Shown here: positions 11,401 to 21,149 of the stretch, in pieces
Layout: every line of letters begins with the position of its first letter
How positions within the stretch are numbered: position 1 is the first letter of the stretch
Assembly (NCBI RefSeq): GCF_038630985.1
Contig: NZ_CP152049.1
Coordinates: 3,491,501-3,555,500 of the forward strand
Source of the DNA: Paenibacillus sp. FSL H8-0548
GTDB taxonomy: Bacteria > Bacillota > Bacilli > Paenibacillales > Paenibacillaceae
Reading direction: 5' to 3'
DNA length: 64,000 nucleotides
Notes under the pieces: generated by a model
The model's input: only the letters and a program-made list of their open reading frames with translations
What the model was told of the DNA's origin: nothing
Databases searched by the model: none
Made by a program: the position numbers and the translations under genes

Positions 11401-12715
11401 AGCAGAGAAAACAGCTTACGGCTTCACTAAGAAATACGAGGAAGAGCATAGCAAAAAATGGCGTGGCGCTGAGCTTGCTAGACTAGCGAGCGGTTGTACC
11501 GGAGTGAAGAGAAGCACAGGACAGCATCCCGGCGGCATCGTCGTAGTACCTGATTACATCGAGGTAGAGGATATAACACCTGTTCAATTTCCAGCCGATG
11601 ATGTGAATGCGGAATGGAAAACGACGCATTTCGATTATCATGCCTTCGATGAAAACTTGCTTAAGCTCGATATTCTAGGACATGATGATCCAACGATGAT
11701 GCGGATGCTGCAGGATTTGACTGGTGTAGATCCTACTTCCATTCCAATGAATGATCCAAAGGTTATGAGTATGTTTAACTCTACAAAGGCGCTGAACATA
11801 CCTGGTGAGCAAATTCGTTCTTCCGTAGCGACTTACGGTGTCCCTGAGATGGGTACAAAGTTTGTTAGACAGATGCTGCAGGAAACTCAGCCATCCTCTT
11901 TTGCCGATTTATTGCAAATTTCCGGATTGTCTCATGGGACGGGAGTTTGGCTTGGGAATGCACAGGAGCTCATTAAGAAAGGTACCTGCAACATCAAGAC
12001 AGTAATCGGCTGTAGGGATGATATTATGCTATTCTTGATTTATAAAGCAGGGATGGACGCCAGTCTTGCGTTTAAAATTACGGAAAGCGTACGTAAAGGG
12101 AAGGGCTTGACGCCGGAATGGATCGAGGAAATGAAGCGCTGCAAGGTGCCTCAGTGGTATATCGATTCTTGTTTGCGGATCGAGTATATGTTCCCGAAAG
12201 CTCATGCTGCCGCCTACGTTATCTCGGCTGTTCGAACTGCTTATTTCAAGCTCTATCATCCAATAGAATATTACGCGACATATTTTACAGTTAGGGCAGA
12301 CGATTTTGATTTGGAGCTGCTTTGCCAAGGGTATGATGCGATTCTTCGAAAGCTGATCGAAATCGAAGCGAAAGGCTTTAATGCGCTTCCTAAAGAGAAA
12401 AACATGGTCTCTCAGCTGGAAATGTCGCTTGAAATGACGGCACGAGGCTTCTCCTTCAAGCCCATTGATCTCTACCGCTCAGACGCTATAAAATTTTTAG
12501 TCGATGGTGATTCGCTGATTCCTCCATTTGCTGCGATCGCAGGTATTGGCGACAATGCTGCACGCAATATTGCGGCATCACGAGATGACGGTGAATACTT
12601 ATCGATCGAGGATTTCCAGATGAAATCGAAAGCGTCCAAGACGATTGTTGAGGTACTTAATGGTATGGGATGCTTCCGAGGTTTGCCTGAATCCAATCAG
12701 CTTTCCCTGTTCTGA
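8408..12715 (+). CDS. polC: DNA polymerase III alpha subunit, PolC type
   Basis: The replicative polymerase of low-GC Gram-positives, with built-in proofreading. About 1435 residues. Order: N-terminal domain; OB-fold region; PHP domain starting VEFHLHTTMSAMDAV near residue 335; a 3'-5' exonuclease inserted in PHP (FDIETTGL near 420, AHNARFDIGF, NHHRAVDDSLA); then the polymerase core with LVGSRGSVGSS, a four-Cys zinc cluster (CKDFDC and CPKCGK) and PDIDLNFSG. The protein ends in QLSLF, a beta-clamp-binding motif. AAGGAG precedes ATG 8408; the frame extends nine bases further upstream. A TGACAAGA/TCTTGTCA inverted repeat starts at the stop codon. Confidence 0.98.
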   Translation: MSQTTEKRQRFEMLLQQAGLPQELIQTYFQDGYIDQVIVSNSNREWTFCIRKTSMVPLKAYNGLVQAARLKFEHIAAVDFQFIYDEVIETESIILQYWLLFVEQAQRENASVNGWLQKATIAVEGDVLTLSLLDNTGLELARKKRLDDDIIRFYNNSFQRVFKVKMIVSESRQEILDEYALRIVQEEREYVQELMASSQSESDLVDEAEIRLAVGYDIREEPVPLMNIIEEEKKITVQGAVFGLDMKELRNGSTLFTFNVTDFSDSIAMKMFAKTKDDVKILNQLANGKWVKARGRIEYDRFMQEPELVMMPNDLHEVKSPPDRMDKAEEKRVEFHLHTTMSAMDAVTSIDTYVKTAARWGHKAIAVTDHSNIQCYPDANKAAKKHGVKVLFGVEANIVNDAIPMVLNSRSEPLATTTYIVFDIETTGLSVINNKIIELAGVKMRDGKEIDRFSTLIDPHEKIPYHIQQLTNINDDMVKGQPDIEPKLREFIEFIGDDILVAHNARFDIGFIQANCKAFGMPEVKNPVLDTLELGRFIFPTLKNHRLNTLADKYKVSLENHHRAVDDSLALGGILYGLIASAAERNITNLHQLNDYVGIDLSNSRPFHSNVYALNAVGKKNLFKLISLSHTEHFKRVPTMPKSKLVALREGLLIISGCEKGEFFETVLNKSYEEALEVGRFYDVLEIQPIDFYMHLVEKGLVGSRAEIEQAHRRICQIGDELGKPVIATGNVHYLNPRDKIYRDITILGITGFSPLKSIRKPDAHFRTTEEMLEEFAFLGEAKAREVVITNTVELADRFEPYDMFPTGLFAPNIEGADEEIRNTCYDTAKSMYGDELPQVVIDRLEKELIPIIKFKFSANYLISEKLVKKSNADGYLVGSRGSVGSSVVATFLGISEVNPLPAHYLCKDFDCRYSEWFLDGSVPSGFDLPDKACPKCGKPMKGEGQDIPFETFLGFKGDKVPDIDLNFSGDYQPIAHNFTKIMFGEKSVFRAGTIGTVAEKTAYGFTKKYEEEHSKKWRGAELARLASGCTGVKRSTGQHPGGIVVVPDYIEVEDITPVQFPADDVNAEWKTTHFDYHAFDENLLKLDILGHDDPTMMRMLQDLTGVDPTSIPMNDPKVMSMFNSTKALNIPGEQIRSSVATYGVPEMGTKFVRQMLQETQPSSFADLLQISGLSHGTGVWLGNAQELIKKGTCNIKTVIGCRDDIMLFLIYKAGMDASLAFKITESVRKGKGLTPEWIEEMKRCKVPQWYIDSCLRIEYMFPKAHAAAYVISAVRTAYFKLYHPIEYYATYFTVRADDFDLELLCQGYDAILRKLIEIEAKGFNALPKEKNMVSQLEMSLEMTARGFSFKPIDLYRSDAIKFLVDGDSLIPPFAAIAGIGDNAARNIAASRDDGEYLSIEDFQMKSKASKTIVEVLNGMGCFRGLPESNQLSLF

Positions 12716-12740
12716 CAAGAGGTCATATAGAAAACATTTC

Positions 12741-12769
12741 TTGTCACTATAGTGCGGTTATGTTATAAT
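12741..12769 (+). promoter_or_regulatory. Sigma-A promoter of the rimP-nusA-infB operon
   Basis: TTGTCA (12741) and TATAAT (12764) are separated by exactly 17 bp. The -35 box lies in the right arm of an inverted repeat (TGACAAGA...TCTTGTCA) that begins at the polC stop. This is the only strong promoter seen before the nine-gene translation operon. Confidence 0.85.
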
Positions 12770-12805
12770 TTTTGTGGCAATGATGATTATAAAGACTTTG
12801 ATGCA

Positions 12806-12829
12806 GAAGAGTGGGGAAACCCACTCTTT
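12806..12829 (+). promoter_or_regulatory. GAAA-tetraloop hairpin in the rimP leader
   Basis: AGAGTGGG and CCCACTCT form a perfect 8-bp stem around a GAAA loop, extended by an A-T and a G-T pair. It lies in the 5' leader, about 35 nt after the expected transcription start and about 55 nt before rimP. It could be a processing or stability element; the following TTA-CGTTTT is only weakly terminator-like. Confidence 0.55.
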
Positions 12830-12884
12830 ACGTTTTGTAAACGGCAAAATGGCATAGTGCGTATAAACAGGAGGTCAACTGAAT

Positions 12885-13346
12885 TTGAGTATTTCCAAAA
12901 TCAAAGCTGCCGTACAGGAAATGGCGCTGCCATTTCTAAGCAGTAATGGATTTGAACTGGTTGATATTGAGTATGTCAAAGAAGGAAGCAATTATTTCCT
13001 TCGCATATTTGTTGATAAAGAAGGCGGCATCGACATTGATGATTGCGGACGTATCAGCGAATTTATGAGTGAGCAATTGGATGCGAATGATCCAGTAACA
13101 GATGTTTATTTTCTTGAGGTATCTTCGCCAGGGGCGGAAAGACCGCTTAAGAATGAAGCTGATGTAAGTAAAGCTATCGGTAAACACGTTTACATAACGA
13201 CATATGAACCGATTAGCGGCGCTAAAGAATTTGAGGGGCTGCTACTTTCATTTGACGGGGAAACAGCGGTTGTACGTACTGTAAAGAAAGAGTACAGCAT
13301 TCCATATGTCAAGGTAGCAAGCGCTAGGCTCGCTATCGTTTTCTAA
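12885..13346 (+). CDS. rimP: Ribosome maturation factor RimP
   Basis: Needed for maturation of the 30S subunit, binding near S12. It is 153 residues with the N-terminal alpha/beta domain ([28 protein letters not shown] in outline) and the conserved [12 protein letters not shown] motif leading to the SH3-like C-terminal domain. The start is TTG at 12885 (LSISKIK...), nine bases after CAGGAGGT. It is the first gene of the nusA operon. Confidence 0.96.
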   Translation: MSISKIKAAVQEMALPFLSSNGFELVDIEYVKEGSNYFLRIFVDKEGGIDIDDCGRISEFMSEQLDANDPVTDVYFLEVSSPGAERPLKNEADVSKAIGKHVYITTYEPISGAKEFEGLLLSFDGETAVVRTVKKEYSIPYVKVASARLAIVF

Positions 13347-13383
13347 TATTCGTTTTTATATTGAAAGGGGGAAACTCAGTCCA

Positions 13384-14481
13384 ATGAGTATGGATTTTAT
13401 TGAAGCACTGCAGGAAATAGAAAGAGATAAAGGGATTACTAAAGATGTACTCCTGGAAGCCATTGAGGCAGCGCTTATCTCCAGCTACAAAAGAAATTTT
13501 AACACCGCTCAAAACGTACGCGTAGATATTAATCGTCACACTGGCGTTATTAAAGTTTATGCTCGTAAAACTGTCGTTGATGAGGTTCTCGATCCACGGC
13601 TTGAAATTACGGTAGAGGCTTCGCGTGAAATCAATCCGCATTATCAGCTTGACGATATTGCCGACATTGAAGTAACTCCGCGTGATTTTGGCCGTATCGC
13701 TGCTCAAACAGCGAAGCAAGTTGTAACTCAGCGTATTCGTGAGGCAGAGCGCGGACTGATCTATAACGCATTTATCGATAAGGAAGAAGATATCGTCAAC
13801 GGTATCGTACAGCGTCAGGATGTTCGCAACCTGTTCGTCGACCTTGGCAAGGTTGAAGCGGTACTGCCTTTGACGGAGCTTATGCCAACCGATAAATTCA
13901 AACATGGCGACCGTGTTAAGGCTTATATTACAAAGGTTGAGAATACGACTAAGGGTCCTCAAATCATTTTATCCCGTACACATCCTGGCCTCTTAAAACG
14001 TCTTTTCGAGCTCGAAGTACCTGAGATTTATGATGGTGTCGTTGAGATTCGCTCGGTGGCCCGTGAAGCTGGCTTCCGTTCGAAAATCGCTGTTCACTCT
14101 CGTAATTCAGAGGTTGATCCAGTCGGATCTTGTGTAGGGCAAAAGGGTTTGCGCGTTCAGACGATCGTAAACGAGCTAAAGGGCGAGAAAATCGATATCG
14201 TTCGTTGGTCTGAAAGCGTGGACGAATATGTTGCGAATGCACTCAGCCCGTCAAAGGTGCTAGAGGTTATCGTATTCGAACAAGAGAAAATGGCAAGAGT
14301 TATCGTTCCAGATTACCAGCTTTCGCTTGCAATTGGCATTAAAGGCCAAAACGCAAGGCTTGCTGCTAAGCTTACAGGCTGGAAAATCGATATTAAAAGT
14401 GAAACGCAAGCAGAACAGGAGTATGGCCGTCCGAAATCGTTAACGACGGTTATGCATCAGGATTCCGTTTCAATCGATTAA
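13384..14481 (+). CDS. nusA: Transcription termination/antitermination factor NusA
   Basis: Binds RNA polymerase and modulates pausing, termination and antitermination. It has an N-terminal polymerase-binding domain (to about residue 125), an S1 domain starting near GIVQRQDVRNLFVDLG, and two KH domains including DPVGSCVGQKGLRVQTIVNEL and LAIGIKGQNARLAAKLTGWKIDI. At 365 residues it has the short Firmicute form without the C-terminal acidic repeats of E. coli. GAAAGGGGG lies upstream of the ATG. Confidence 0.97.
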   Translation: MSMDFIEALQEIERDKGITKDVLLEAIEAALISSYKRNFNTAQNVRVDINRHTGVIKVYARKTVVDEVLDPRLEITVEASREINPHYQLDDIADIEVTPRDFGRIAAQTAKQVVTQRIREAERGLIYNAFIDKEEDIVNGIVQRQDVRNLFVDLGKVEAVLPLTELMPTDKFKHGDRVKAYITKVENTTKGPQIILSRTHPGLLKRLFELEVPEIYDGVVEIRSVAREAGFRSKIAVHSRNSEVDPVGSCVGQKGLRVQTIVNELKGEKIDIVRWSESVDEYVANALSPSKVLEVIVFEQEKMARVIVPDYQLSLAIGIKGQNARLAAKLTGWKIDIKSETQAEQEYGRPKSLTTVMHQDSVSID

Positions 14482-14533
14482 GTAATGGTTGGACCGATAA
14501 GCGTCAATTCAGCTGGCAGAGGAGGGGTGTACA

Positions 14534-14848
14534 ATGAGACCGAGAAAAGTACCGCTTCGCAAATGTGTCGCTTGTCAGGAGATGATGCCGAAGAAGGAAC
14601 TGATTCGGATTGTGCGGACACCAGCCGAAGAGGTGCAGATTGACCTGACAGGCAAAAAAGCAGGCCGCGGAGCGTATTTATGCGGTAAAGTCAGTTGCTT
14701 TAAACTAGCGAAAAAATCTAAGGCGCTTGATCGAGCGCTTAAACAGCATGTCGGAGAGCATATTTACGATCAACTTGAACAGGATTTTGTAGCGGTAGAG
14801 GAGCAGTTTATCGCAAGCAAGGAGCTGATAAGCGATGAAGCAGAATAA
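14534..14848 (+). CDS. rnpM: RNase P modulator RnpM (YlxR family)
   Basis: A small RNA-binding protein; the B. subtilis homologue (YlxR) binds RNase P RNA and modulates its activity. It shows the family hallmarks RKCVACQEMMPKKELIRIVR and KKAGRGAYLCGKVSC, with pairs of Cys. It is 104 residues, slightly longer than usual because of an acidic C-terminal tail. GAGGAGGGG precedes the ATG. Its 3' end overlaps ylxQ by 14 bases. Confidence 0.92.
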   Translation: MRPRKVPLRKCVACQEMMPKKELIRIVRTPAEEVQIDLTGKKAGRGAYLCGKVSCFKLAKKSKALDRALKQHVGEHIYDQLEQDFVAVEEQFIASKELISDEAE

Positions 14849-15167
14849 AAGCTTATCGCAGCTTGGCATGGCAATGCGTGCGGGGAAGCTGATTACAGGG
14901 GATGAAATCGTCCTTAAGGCTGTAAGAAACAAAAAAGTGCATCTCGTTGTCATTGCAGGAGATGCTTCAGAAAATACGAAAAAAAAATTTCGTGACAAAT
15001 GCAACACCTACGGAATACAACTCGCCGAAGCATTCGACCGTGAGCAACTAGGAAAGGCGATTGGTAAGCCCGATCGGGTTGTACTAGCGGTAACTGATGC
15101 GCAATTCGGAAAAATGATTGCGAGTCATCTGAGCCATAATACGGAGGTGGATCATATTGGACAATAA
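14835..15167 (+). CDS. ylxQ: L7Ae-family RNA-binding protein YlxQ
   Basis: An L7Ae/L30e-type protein expected to bind kink-turn RNA; its cellular target is not well established. The frame shows [22 protein letters not shown] and [18 protein letters not shown], typical of the fold. It is 110 residues. It overlaps both neighbours (14 bases with rnpM, 11 with infB), so the three are probably co-translated. Confidence 0.9.
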   Translation: MKQNKSLSQLGMAMRAGKLITGDEIVLKAVRNKKVHLVVIAGDASENTKKKFRDKCNTYGIQLAEAFDREQLGKAIGKPDRVVLAVTDAQFGKMIASHLSHNTEVDHIGQ

Positions 15168-17790
15168 ACAAGACAGCAAGGACAATAAGGATAAGCTGCG
15201 CGTTTACGAGTATGCCAAGTCACTGAATATGAGCAGCAAGGAAATTATTACGATTCTCAAACGACTTGATTTGCCAGTCAATAACCATATGAGCGTCATG
15301 GAAAATGAAATGGTGAAAAAGGTTGAAGGTTTTTTCCGTAATATTAAAGCGAATGCCGCAGCTAAACGGGCTCAGGAAACGACAACTGCGTCTGTATCCT
15401 CCGCACAATCTGCTGCAAGTCGGCCGCAATCGCAGCCACCGGCTCAACAGGAGCTTAAGCAACAGCCAGCAACAGAAAATAAAAATACGAATCAAGACAG
15501 ACAGGGGCCTATGAATTCTATTAATACGAAACCACAAACCAAAGAGCAGTCCGAACAGCGACCAGCAGGACAGCAAACTAATCGTCCGGCGCAAACGTCC
15601 AGCAATAACCGTCCAGCACAAAGCAGTTCTAATTCAAGCCGTCCAAGTCAAGGACAAGGCGGACAAGGCAATCGTCCTGCGCAATCCAGCACAGGCTCAA
15701 GCCGTCCAAGTCAAGGGCAAGGCGGACAAAGCAATCGTCCGGCTTCATCAGGACCAAATCGTCCAGCACAAGGTGGACAAGGAAATTCACCAAGCCGTCC
15801 GAGCGCACCGCGTCAAGACGCTACTAGCCGTCCGGCTTCATCAGGTCAAAGTCGCTTTGACTCTAAGCCTGCACAAGGCCAAGCTCGCAGCAATGATAAT
15901 AAAAATGCAAGACCTGGTCAAAAACGTTTTGAAGATGGTAAACCAGGCGGCTATAGAGGCAACAACAATCGTGGCGGACAAAAAGGCCGCGGCGGTAAAT
16001 TCCAGCAGCAGCAGCCTCCACGTGAAAAAATTGATAACACACCTAAGAAAATTATCGTACGCGGTACGATGACTGTTGGGGAATTGGCTAAATTGCTTCA
16101 TAAAGATGCATCTGAAGTTATTAAGAAGCTGATCTTCCTTGGTGTTATGGCTACAATCAACCAAGAAATCGACATGGATGCGATTCATCTGATCGCTACC
16201 GACTATGGTGTTGAGGTTGAAGTGAAGATTCCTGTTGAGGAAGATTCGTTTGAAACAGTTGAAGAAGCAGACGAAGAAACTGATTTGGTATCACGTCCGC
16301 CAGTAGTTACGATAATGGGTCACGTTGACCACGGTAAAACAACATTGCTTGATGCCATTCGTAAAACAAACGTAACAAGCGGAGAAGCAGGCGGAATTAC
16401 GCAGCATATCGGAGCATATCAAGTTGAAATTAATAATAAGAAGATTACGTTCCTTGATACACCTGGTCACGAAGCGTTTACGCTAATGCGTGCTCGCGGA
16501 GCGCAGGTAACCGATATTACCATTATTGTCGTAGCAGCTGATGATGGCATTATGCCGCAAACGGTTGAAGCGATTAGCCATGCTAAAGCAGCAGGCGTTC
16601 CGATCATTGTAGCGGTTAACAAAATCGACAAGCCAGAAGCAAATATTGAGAAGATCAAACAAGAAATGACTGAATATGAACTAGTTCCGGAAGAGTGGGG
16701 CGGCGATACGATTTTCGTCGAGGTTTCTGCTAAACAAAGAATTGGTCTTGAAGGTTTGCTTGAGATGATTTTGCTCGTAGCTGAAGTTAATGATTATAAA
16801 GCTAATCCAAATAAACGCGCTCGTGCAACCGTAATTGAAGCCGAGCTTGATAAAGGTAAAGGCCCAGTTGCACGTATTCTTGTTCAGCATGGTACTTTGA
16901 AAATCGGAGATGCTTTCGTTGCCGGCAATTGCTTCGGTCGTATTAGAGCGATGGTTAACGATAAAGGCCGCCGCTTAAAAGAAGCAGGCCCATCTACTCC
17001 AATTGAAATTACTGGCTTAACTGAAGTACCGCAAGCGGGAGATCCGTTTATGGTATTTGAAGATGAGCGCAAGGCACGTGCGATTGCTGATCGTCGTTCC
17101 ATTAAACAGCGCCAAACGGATATGGGTTCCAATACACGTGTTACGCTCGAAGATCTGTATAACCATATCAAAGATGGTGAAATTAAAGATCTGAATGTTA
17201 TTATTAAATCAGACGTTCAGGGCGCAACAGAGGCACTTAAGGGTTCACTTGCAAAAATTGAGATCGAAGGCGTACGCGTTAAAATCATCCATAGCGGTGT
17301 TGGCGCAATTACAGAATCCGATATTATTTTGGCATCTGCTTCCAATGCAATTGTAATCGGCTTTAACGTTCGTCCTGATCCACAAGCAGAAGCTACTATC
17401 GCTCAAGAAAAAGTTGACGTTCGTATGCACCGCGTTATTTACAACGTAATCGATGAGATTGAGCAAGCGATGAAAGGGATGCTTGATCCGATCTACAAAG
17501 AGGTCGTTATCGGTCATGCTGAAGTTCGTAACGTATTTAAAGTTACGAAGGTTGGAGCAATTGCCGGCTGTATGATTACTTCTGGTAAAATCACTCGCAG
17601 CGCTGAAGCACGCTTAATTCGTGCAGGGATTGTTGTCTTCACTGGTAAAATCGAATCCCTTAAGCGTTTCAAGGATGATGCTAAAGAAGTTGCACAAGGC
17701 TATGAGTGCGGCATAACGCTTGATCGTTTCAATGATCTTCGTGAAGGCGATACAATTGAAGCATTTGTCATGGAAACAGTAGAGAGGTGA
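15157..17790 (+). CDS. infB: Translation initiation factor IF-2
   Basis: GTPase that places initiator tRNA on the 30S subunit. 877 residues: an N-terminal IF2N helix domain ([16 protein letters not shown]), a low-complexity region rich in N, R, P, Q, S and G (about residues 70-290), a second IF2N domain, then the G domain with GHVDHGKTT near residue 387, DTPGHE near 434 and NKID near 487, and the domains III and IV that bind fMet-tRNA. The start is TTG at 15157 after GGAGGTGG, inside the end of ylxQ. The low-complexity part contains a 63-bp direct DNA repeat. Confidence 0.97.
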   Translation: MDNKQDSKDNKDKLRVYEYAKSLNMSSKEIITILKRLDLPVNNHMSVMENEMVKKVEGFFRNIKANAAAKRAQETTTASVSSAQSAASRPQSQPPAQQELKQQPATENKNTNQDRQGPMNSINTKPQTKEQSEQRPAGQQTNRPAQTSSNNRPAQSSSNSSRPSQGQGGQGNRPAQSSTGSSRPSQGQGGQSNRPASSGPNRPAQGGQGNSPSRPSAPRQDATSRPASSGQSRFDSKPAQGQARSNDNKNARPGQKRFEDGKPGGYRGNNNRGGQKGRGGKFQQQQPPREKIDNTPKKIIVRGTMTVGELAKLLHKDASEVIKKLIFLGVMATINQEIDMDAIHLIATDYGVEVEVKIPVEEDSFETVEEADEETDLVSRPPVVTIMGHVDHGKTTLLDAIRKTNVTSGEAGGITQHIGAYQVEINNKKITFLDTPGHEAFTLMRARGAQVTDITIIVVAADDGIMPQTVEAISHAKAAGVPIIVAVNKIDKPEANIEKIKQEMTEYELVPEEWGGDTIFVEVSAKQRIGLEGLLEMILLVAEVNDYKANPNKRARATVIEAELDKGKGPVARILVQHGTLKIGDAFVAGNCFGRIRAMVNDKGRRLKEAGPSTPIEITGLTEVPQAGDPFMVFEDERKARAIADRRSIKQRQTDMGSNTRVTLEDLYNHIKDGEIKDLNVIIKSDVQGATEALKGSLAKIEIEGVRVKIIHSGVGAITESDIILASASNAIVIGFNVRPDPQAEATIAQEKVDVRMHRVIYNVIDEIEQAMKGMLDPIYKEVVIGHAEVRNVFKVTKVGAIAGCMITSGKITRSAEARLIRAGIVVFTGKIESLKRFKDDAKEVAQGYECGITLDRFNDLREGDTIEAFVMETVER
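15634..15742 (+). repeat. 63-bp in-frame direct repeat in infB
   Basis: TCAAGCCGTCCAAGTCAAGG starts at 15634 and again at 15697, one 21-codon period, and similarity continues through the GGCGGACAA.GCAATCGTCC segment. Further degenerate CGTCC-containing units follow to about 15860. It encodes [15 protein letters not shown] units of the disordered linker. Confidence 0.8.
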
Positions 17791-17797
17791 GTATAGC

Positions 17798-18154
17798 ATG
17801 GCAAAAATCCGAGTAGGACGGGTTGGCGAGCAGATTAAAAAAGAGCTTAGCCAAATTATACAGACCGAGCTTAAGGATCCAAGAATTGGTTTTATTACAG
17901 TGACTGGCGTAGAAACGTCTAGCGATTTGTCACAAGCGAAAGTATATTTGAGCGTACTGGGCAGTGAAGAGCAGAAGGAAGCGACACTAAAGGCTCTTGC
18001 TAGCGGTACAGGCTTTATTCGTACGGAGCTTGGCAAGCGTATGCGTCTTCGTCATACACCGGTATTGCTATTCAAGTTTGACAGCAGTATTGAGTACGGC
18101 AGTCGAATTGAGGCTTTGCTTGAAAATATTAACAATGGGAATGCAACTCGATGA
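17798..18154 (+). CDS. rbfA: Ribosome-binding factor A
   Basis: A KH-fold protein that assists 16S rRNA 5'-end maturation and late 30S assembly, acting in the same process as RimP. It is 118 residues with [42 protein letters not shown] in outline and the C-terminal [31 protein letters not shown] precedes the ATG. It overlaps nrnA by four bases. Confidence 0.96.
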   Translation: MAKIRVGRVGEQIKKELSQIIQTELKDPRIGFITVTGVETSSDLSQAKVYLSVLGSEEQKEATLKALASGTGFIRTELGKRMRLRHTPVLLFKFDSSIEYGSRIEALLENINNGNATR

Positions 18155-19140
18155 TGGCTCACAGCAGCTATTTGAAGCAGCTTGATCATGCGCTAGCATT
18201 TATGAATGATTATAATCATTTTTTAGTGGTATCACATGTTCAACCCGACGGTGACGCGATTAGCTCAACTGTTGTGGTAGGATGGCTGCTTCAGAAGCTA
18301 GGAAAATCTGCTGTGCTTATTAATGAAGGTGAGCTGCCTTCTAGACTAAGCTATTTAACTGAATTCGATACCATTGTAAATTATAAGAAAGCTGCTCCCA
18401 AGCAGCAGTTCGATGCTATTATTGCAGTCGATTGTGCCGATTTCAAAAGAATTGGTGAGGTAGCGAGCAGCTTTGCACTAGATGCAAAGCTGCTTAATAT
18501 TGACCATCACCCAACGAATAACGGATTTGGCAGCGTAAATGTGATACGAGCTGAAGCAGCCGCAACCGTAGAAATACTGTTTGATTTAATTGAAAGAGCA
18601 GAGATTGCTTTGGATTTAAATTGCGCAACAGCGATTTATACCGGTTTGCTTACGGATACTGGCGGTTTTCGGTATTCCAATACGAGTCCGCGTGTAATGG
18701 AGATTGCTTCGCAGCTTCTAGCGGTAGGCGTTTCGGGCAACAAGCTCGCCGATCATTTGCTTGAAAAAATGACGATGGCTAAGCTCAAGCTTCTCCAAAT
18801 GGCTTTAAATCGACTCACGTTTACTGACAATTTGGAAATCGGTTGGGTATTTATCGGCAAAGACGATTTGCGCAATACAGGCGCAGTATCTGAAGATCTT
18901 GAAGGTATTGTAAATTATGCGCTTAATGTTGATGGTGTTGAGGTAGGGATTTTATTTAAAGAAGCAGAGGATGGATCTGTCAAAGCCAGTCTTCGTTCTG
19001 CTGGTAAAGCTAATGTAGCTGCAATCGCTCAAGAGTTTGGCGGTGGCGGTCACGTTAGAGCAGCAGGCTGTCGTCTTGAAGGCACGGTAGCAGATTCGAT
19101 TACAAAGCTTGTTGAAGCAGTTGGAAAGGCGTTGGTTTAA
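18151..19140 (+). CDS. nrnA: Bifunctional oligoribonuclease / pAp phosphatase NrnA (DHH family)
   Basis: Degrades nanoRNAs and dephosphorylates 3'-phosphoadenosine 5'-phosphate. Manganese-binding motifs of the DHH-DHHA1 family are present: [12 protein letters not shown] (DxD), [20 protein letters not shown] (DHH) and the C-terminal [10 protein letters not shown]. It is 329 residues. The double ATG at 18151/18154 overlaps the rbfA stop, which indicates coupling. It belongs with pnp and RNase J in RNA turnover. Confidence 0.94.
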   Translation: MMAHSSYLKQLDHALAFMNDYNHFLVVSHVQPDGDAISSTVVVGWLLQKLGKSAVLINEGELPSRLSYLTEFDTIVNYKKAAPKQQFDAIIAVDCADFKRIGEVASSFALDAKLLNIDHHPTNNGFGSVNVIRAEAAATVEILFDLIERAEIALDLNCATAIYTGLLTDTGGFRYSNTSPRVMEIASQLLAVGVSGNKLADHLLEKMTMAKLKLLQMALNRLTFTDNLEIGWVFIGKDDLRNTGAVSEDLEGIVNYALNVDGVEVGILFKEAEDGSVKASLRSAGKANVAAIAQEFGGGGHVRAAGCRLEGTVADSITKLVEAVGKALV

Positions 19141-19143
19141 TCG

Positions 19144-20058
19144 ATGGACGGCATCTTGGCAGTTTGGAAGCCTGAAGGCTGGACTTCTCACGATGTGGTT
19201 GCGAAGGTTCGCCGAATTCTTAAGATGAAACGAATTGGACATGCTGGAACGCTTGATCCTATGGTTACGGGTGTTCTTCCTTTATGTCTGGGGCGTGCAA
19301 CTAGGGTCGTTGAATATGTTCAAGAGCGGCCCAAGTCTTATGAAGCAGTATTGCAGCTCGGAATTGCTACGGATACAGAAGACATAACGGGTACGGTCAT
19401 CGAGCAGCAATCTTCAGTAACTGTTACAGAGGAAGCGATTCGTGAAGCACTGCTGCGTTTTGTAGGCGAGATCGAACAGGTGCCTCCAATGTACTCTGCT
19501 GTCAAAATAGATGGTAAACGATTGTATGAGCTTGCACGAGAAGGCAAGACGGTTGAGCGGAAATCGAGAAAGGTGACGATTCATCAAATCGATCTCATTA
19601 ACGTACAGCTAGAGCTGGAGCAGCCCAAAATTACGTTTTCTGTCGTATGTTCAAAAGGTACATATATTCGCACCTTATGTGTGGACGTTGGCAAAGCGTT
19701 AGGTGTCCCTGCGACAATGGCGCATTTGACGAGAACGATGTCAGGCGGCATAACGAAGGAAAGCTGCTTAACCTTAGAGCAAATTGAGGAATTGCAGCAA
19801 TCAGGTCAATTAAGCGAGCATCTTATTGCCGCAGATGAAGCGATTACCCACTTAGCGAAAGCAGTGGTGCCGGAGTCGATTGGAAGGCTAGCGTTGCTGG
19901 GGCAGAAGGTTAGTTTATCCCATGCTGATCGTGAAGCTTCCTCAAGCGAGGATGGTCAATTAATTCGACTTTATAATGATCAAAGCTTATTTCTTGGAAT
20001 ATATCAAATTGATCAGAAGTTAGCGGTATTCAAGCCAGTTAAAGTCTTCTCGGCTTAA
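19144..20058 (+). CDS. truB: tRNA pseudouridine(55) synthase
   Basis: Makes pseudouridine 55 in the T-loop of tRNAs. The catalytic segment is GHAGTLDPMVTGVLPLCLG with the Asp nucleophile; PPMYSAVKIDGKRLYELAREG and the KGTYIRTL motif are also present. It is 304 residues. The ATG follows the nrnA stop by three bases, and the TAA overlaps the next start codon by one base. Confidence 0.96.
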   Translation: MDGILAVWKPEGWTSHDVVAKVRRILKMKRIGHAGTLDPMVTGVLPLCLGRATRVVEYVQERPKSYEAVLQLGIATDTEDITGTVIEQQSSVTVTEEAIREALLRFVGEIEQVPPMYSAVKIDGKRLYELAREGKTVERKSRKVTIHQIDLINVQLELEQPKITFSVVCSKGTYIRTLCVDVGKALGVPATMAHLTRTMSGGITKESCLTLEQIEELQQSGQLSEHLIAADEAITHLAKAVVPESIGRLALLGQKVSLSHADREASSSEDGQLIRLYNDQSLFLGIYQIDQKLAVFKPVKVFSA

Positions 20059-21053
20059 TGTTTGGAGTAAGAAAGTTAAAAGGAAATGCAGGTGCTTCAG
20101 CGTTGGAAATTATACCATTAAGTTTTCCTTTAAACGGTTTGTCCATGTTATCGCTGGACAAGCCGCTTTCCATAGCAATCGGTCATTTTGACGGTGTTCA
20201 TCGCGGGCATCAAAACGTCATCCGCCAGGCGGTAGCTGAGGCGAAGGAATCCGAAATGCTATCAGCGGTCTTGACCTTCGATCCTCATCCGAAGGAGGTG
20301 CTCGGGCAAGGGGACCATTATTACCGTTGCCTTACGCCACTTGACGTCAAAACAGCTTTATTCGAAAAGCTTGGTGTAGACCTCGTATTTATTATGAGGT
20401 TTGATCTCGAATTTGCGGAGGTCACTCCTGAGCGGTTTGTTAATGATGTTCTGCGCGTACTGCGTGCTAAGCAGGTAGTTGTAGGATTTGATTTCAATTT
20501 TGGTCATAGAGGATTAGGAAATACAGAGACCTTGATGCAACTTGGTCAGCCTGATATTTCTGTTCATGTGATTGAGCCTTTGATTGAGAAGGGGATTAAG
20601 GTAAGCAGCACCTATATTCGTGAAGCACTTGAAGCAGGTGATTTTGAACTTGCCCACAGTCTGCTTGGACGATCCTATGAGGTGAAGGGAATCGTTGTTC
20701 ATGGTGATAAACGTGGACGTACAATCGGTTTTCCTACTGCGAACTTACAAATTAATGACCCCTATATTGCTCCGAGAATAGGTGTGTACGCCATTACAGC
20801 CTGGATCGGGGAAAAGGCATACTCCGGTGTTTTGAATTACGGTTTAAAGCCTACCTTTAACAAAAATGATCCTCATCCGATTATGGAAGCACATTTATTT
20901 GACTTCAACGGCGACATTTACGGTGAGCAGATTCGCCTGCAATTTATTTCTTTTATACGCGCTGAGATAAAATTCAATTCTATCGATGATTTAATCAAGC
21001 AAATTGAAGCTGATTCCGAGCGCGCAAAGGAAATACTAGGCTATACTGATTAA
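20058..21053 (+). CDS. ribF: Bifunctional riboflavin kinase / FAD synthetase
   Basis: Converts riboflavin to FMN and then FAD. The N-terminal adenylyltransferase half carries IGHFDGVHRGHQ, a nucleotidyl-transferase HxGH-type site, and STYIREAL; the C-terminal kinase half starts near VVHGDKRGRTIGFPTANL and includes GVLNYGLKPTF. It is 331 residues from ATG 20058, which overlaps the truB stop. An alternative start is TTG 20103 (MEIIPLSFPL...), preceded by AGGTG and closer to the usual family N-terminus; the choice is uncertain. Confidence 0.95.
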   Translation: MFGVRKLKGNAGASALEIIPLSFPLNGLSMLSLDKPLSIAIGHFDGVHRGHQNVIRQAVAEAKESEMLSAVLTFDPHPKEVLGQGDHYYRCLTPLDVKTALFEKLGVDLVFIMRFDLEFAEVTPERFVNDVLRVLRAKQVVVGFDFNFGHRGLGNTETLMQLGQPDISVHVIEPLIEKGIKVSSTYIREALEAGDFELAHSLLGRSYEVKGIVVHGDKRGRTIGFPTANLQINDPYIAPRIGVYAITAWIGEKAYSGVLNYGLKPTFNKNDPHPIMEAHLFDFNGDIYGEQIRLQFISFIRAEIKFNSIDDLIKQIEADSERAKEILGYTD

Positions 21054-21109
21054 TATTGTTTTATTATGCAGGAATAAATACTCTTTTGGTTATGTAGAGG
21101 TTATATAAC

Positions 21110-21139
21110 TCGACAAGTGCTTATTTTATATGTTATACT
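21110..21139 (+). promoter_or_regulatory. Sigma-A promoter of rpsO
   Basis: TCGACA (21110) and TATACT (21134) each match consensus at five of six positions, with 18-bp spacing. The implied leader before rpsO is about 115 nt. Confidence 0.65.
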
Positions 21140-21149
21140 ATACAACGTT

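Noticed and set aside
13333..13962. 209-codon minus-strand frame
   Set aside because: It lies opposite nusA, a certain gene, and its composition is that of an antisense shadow.
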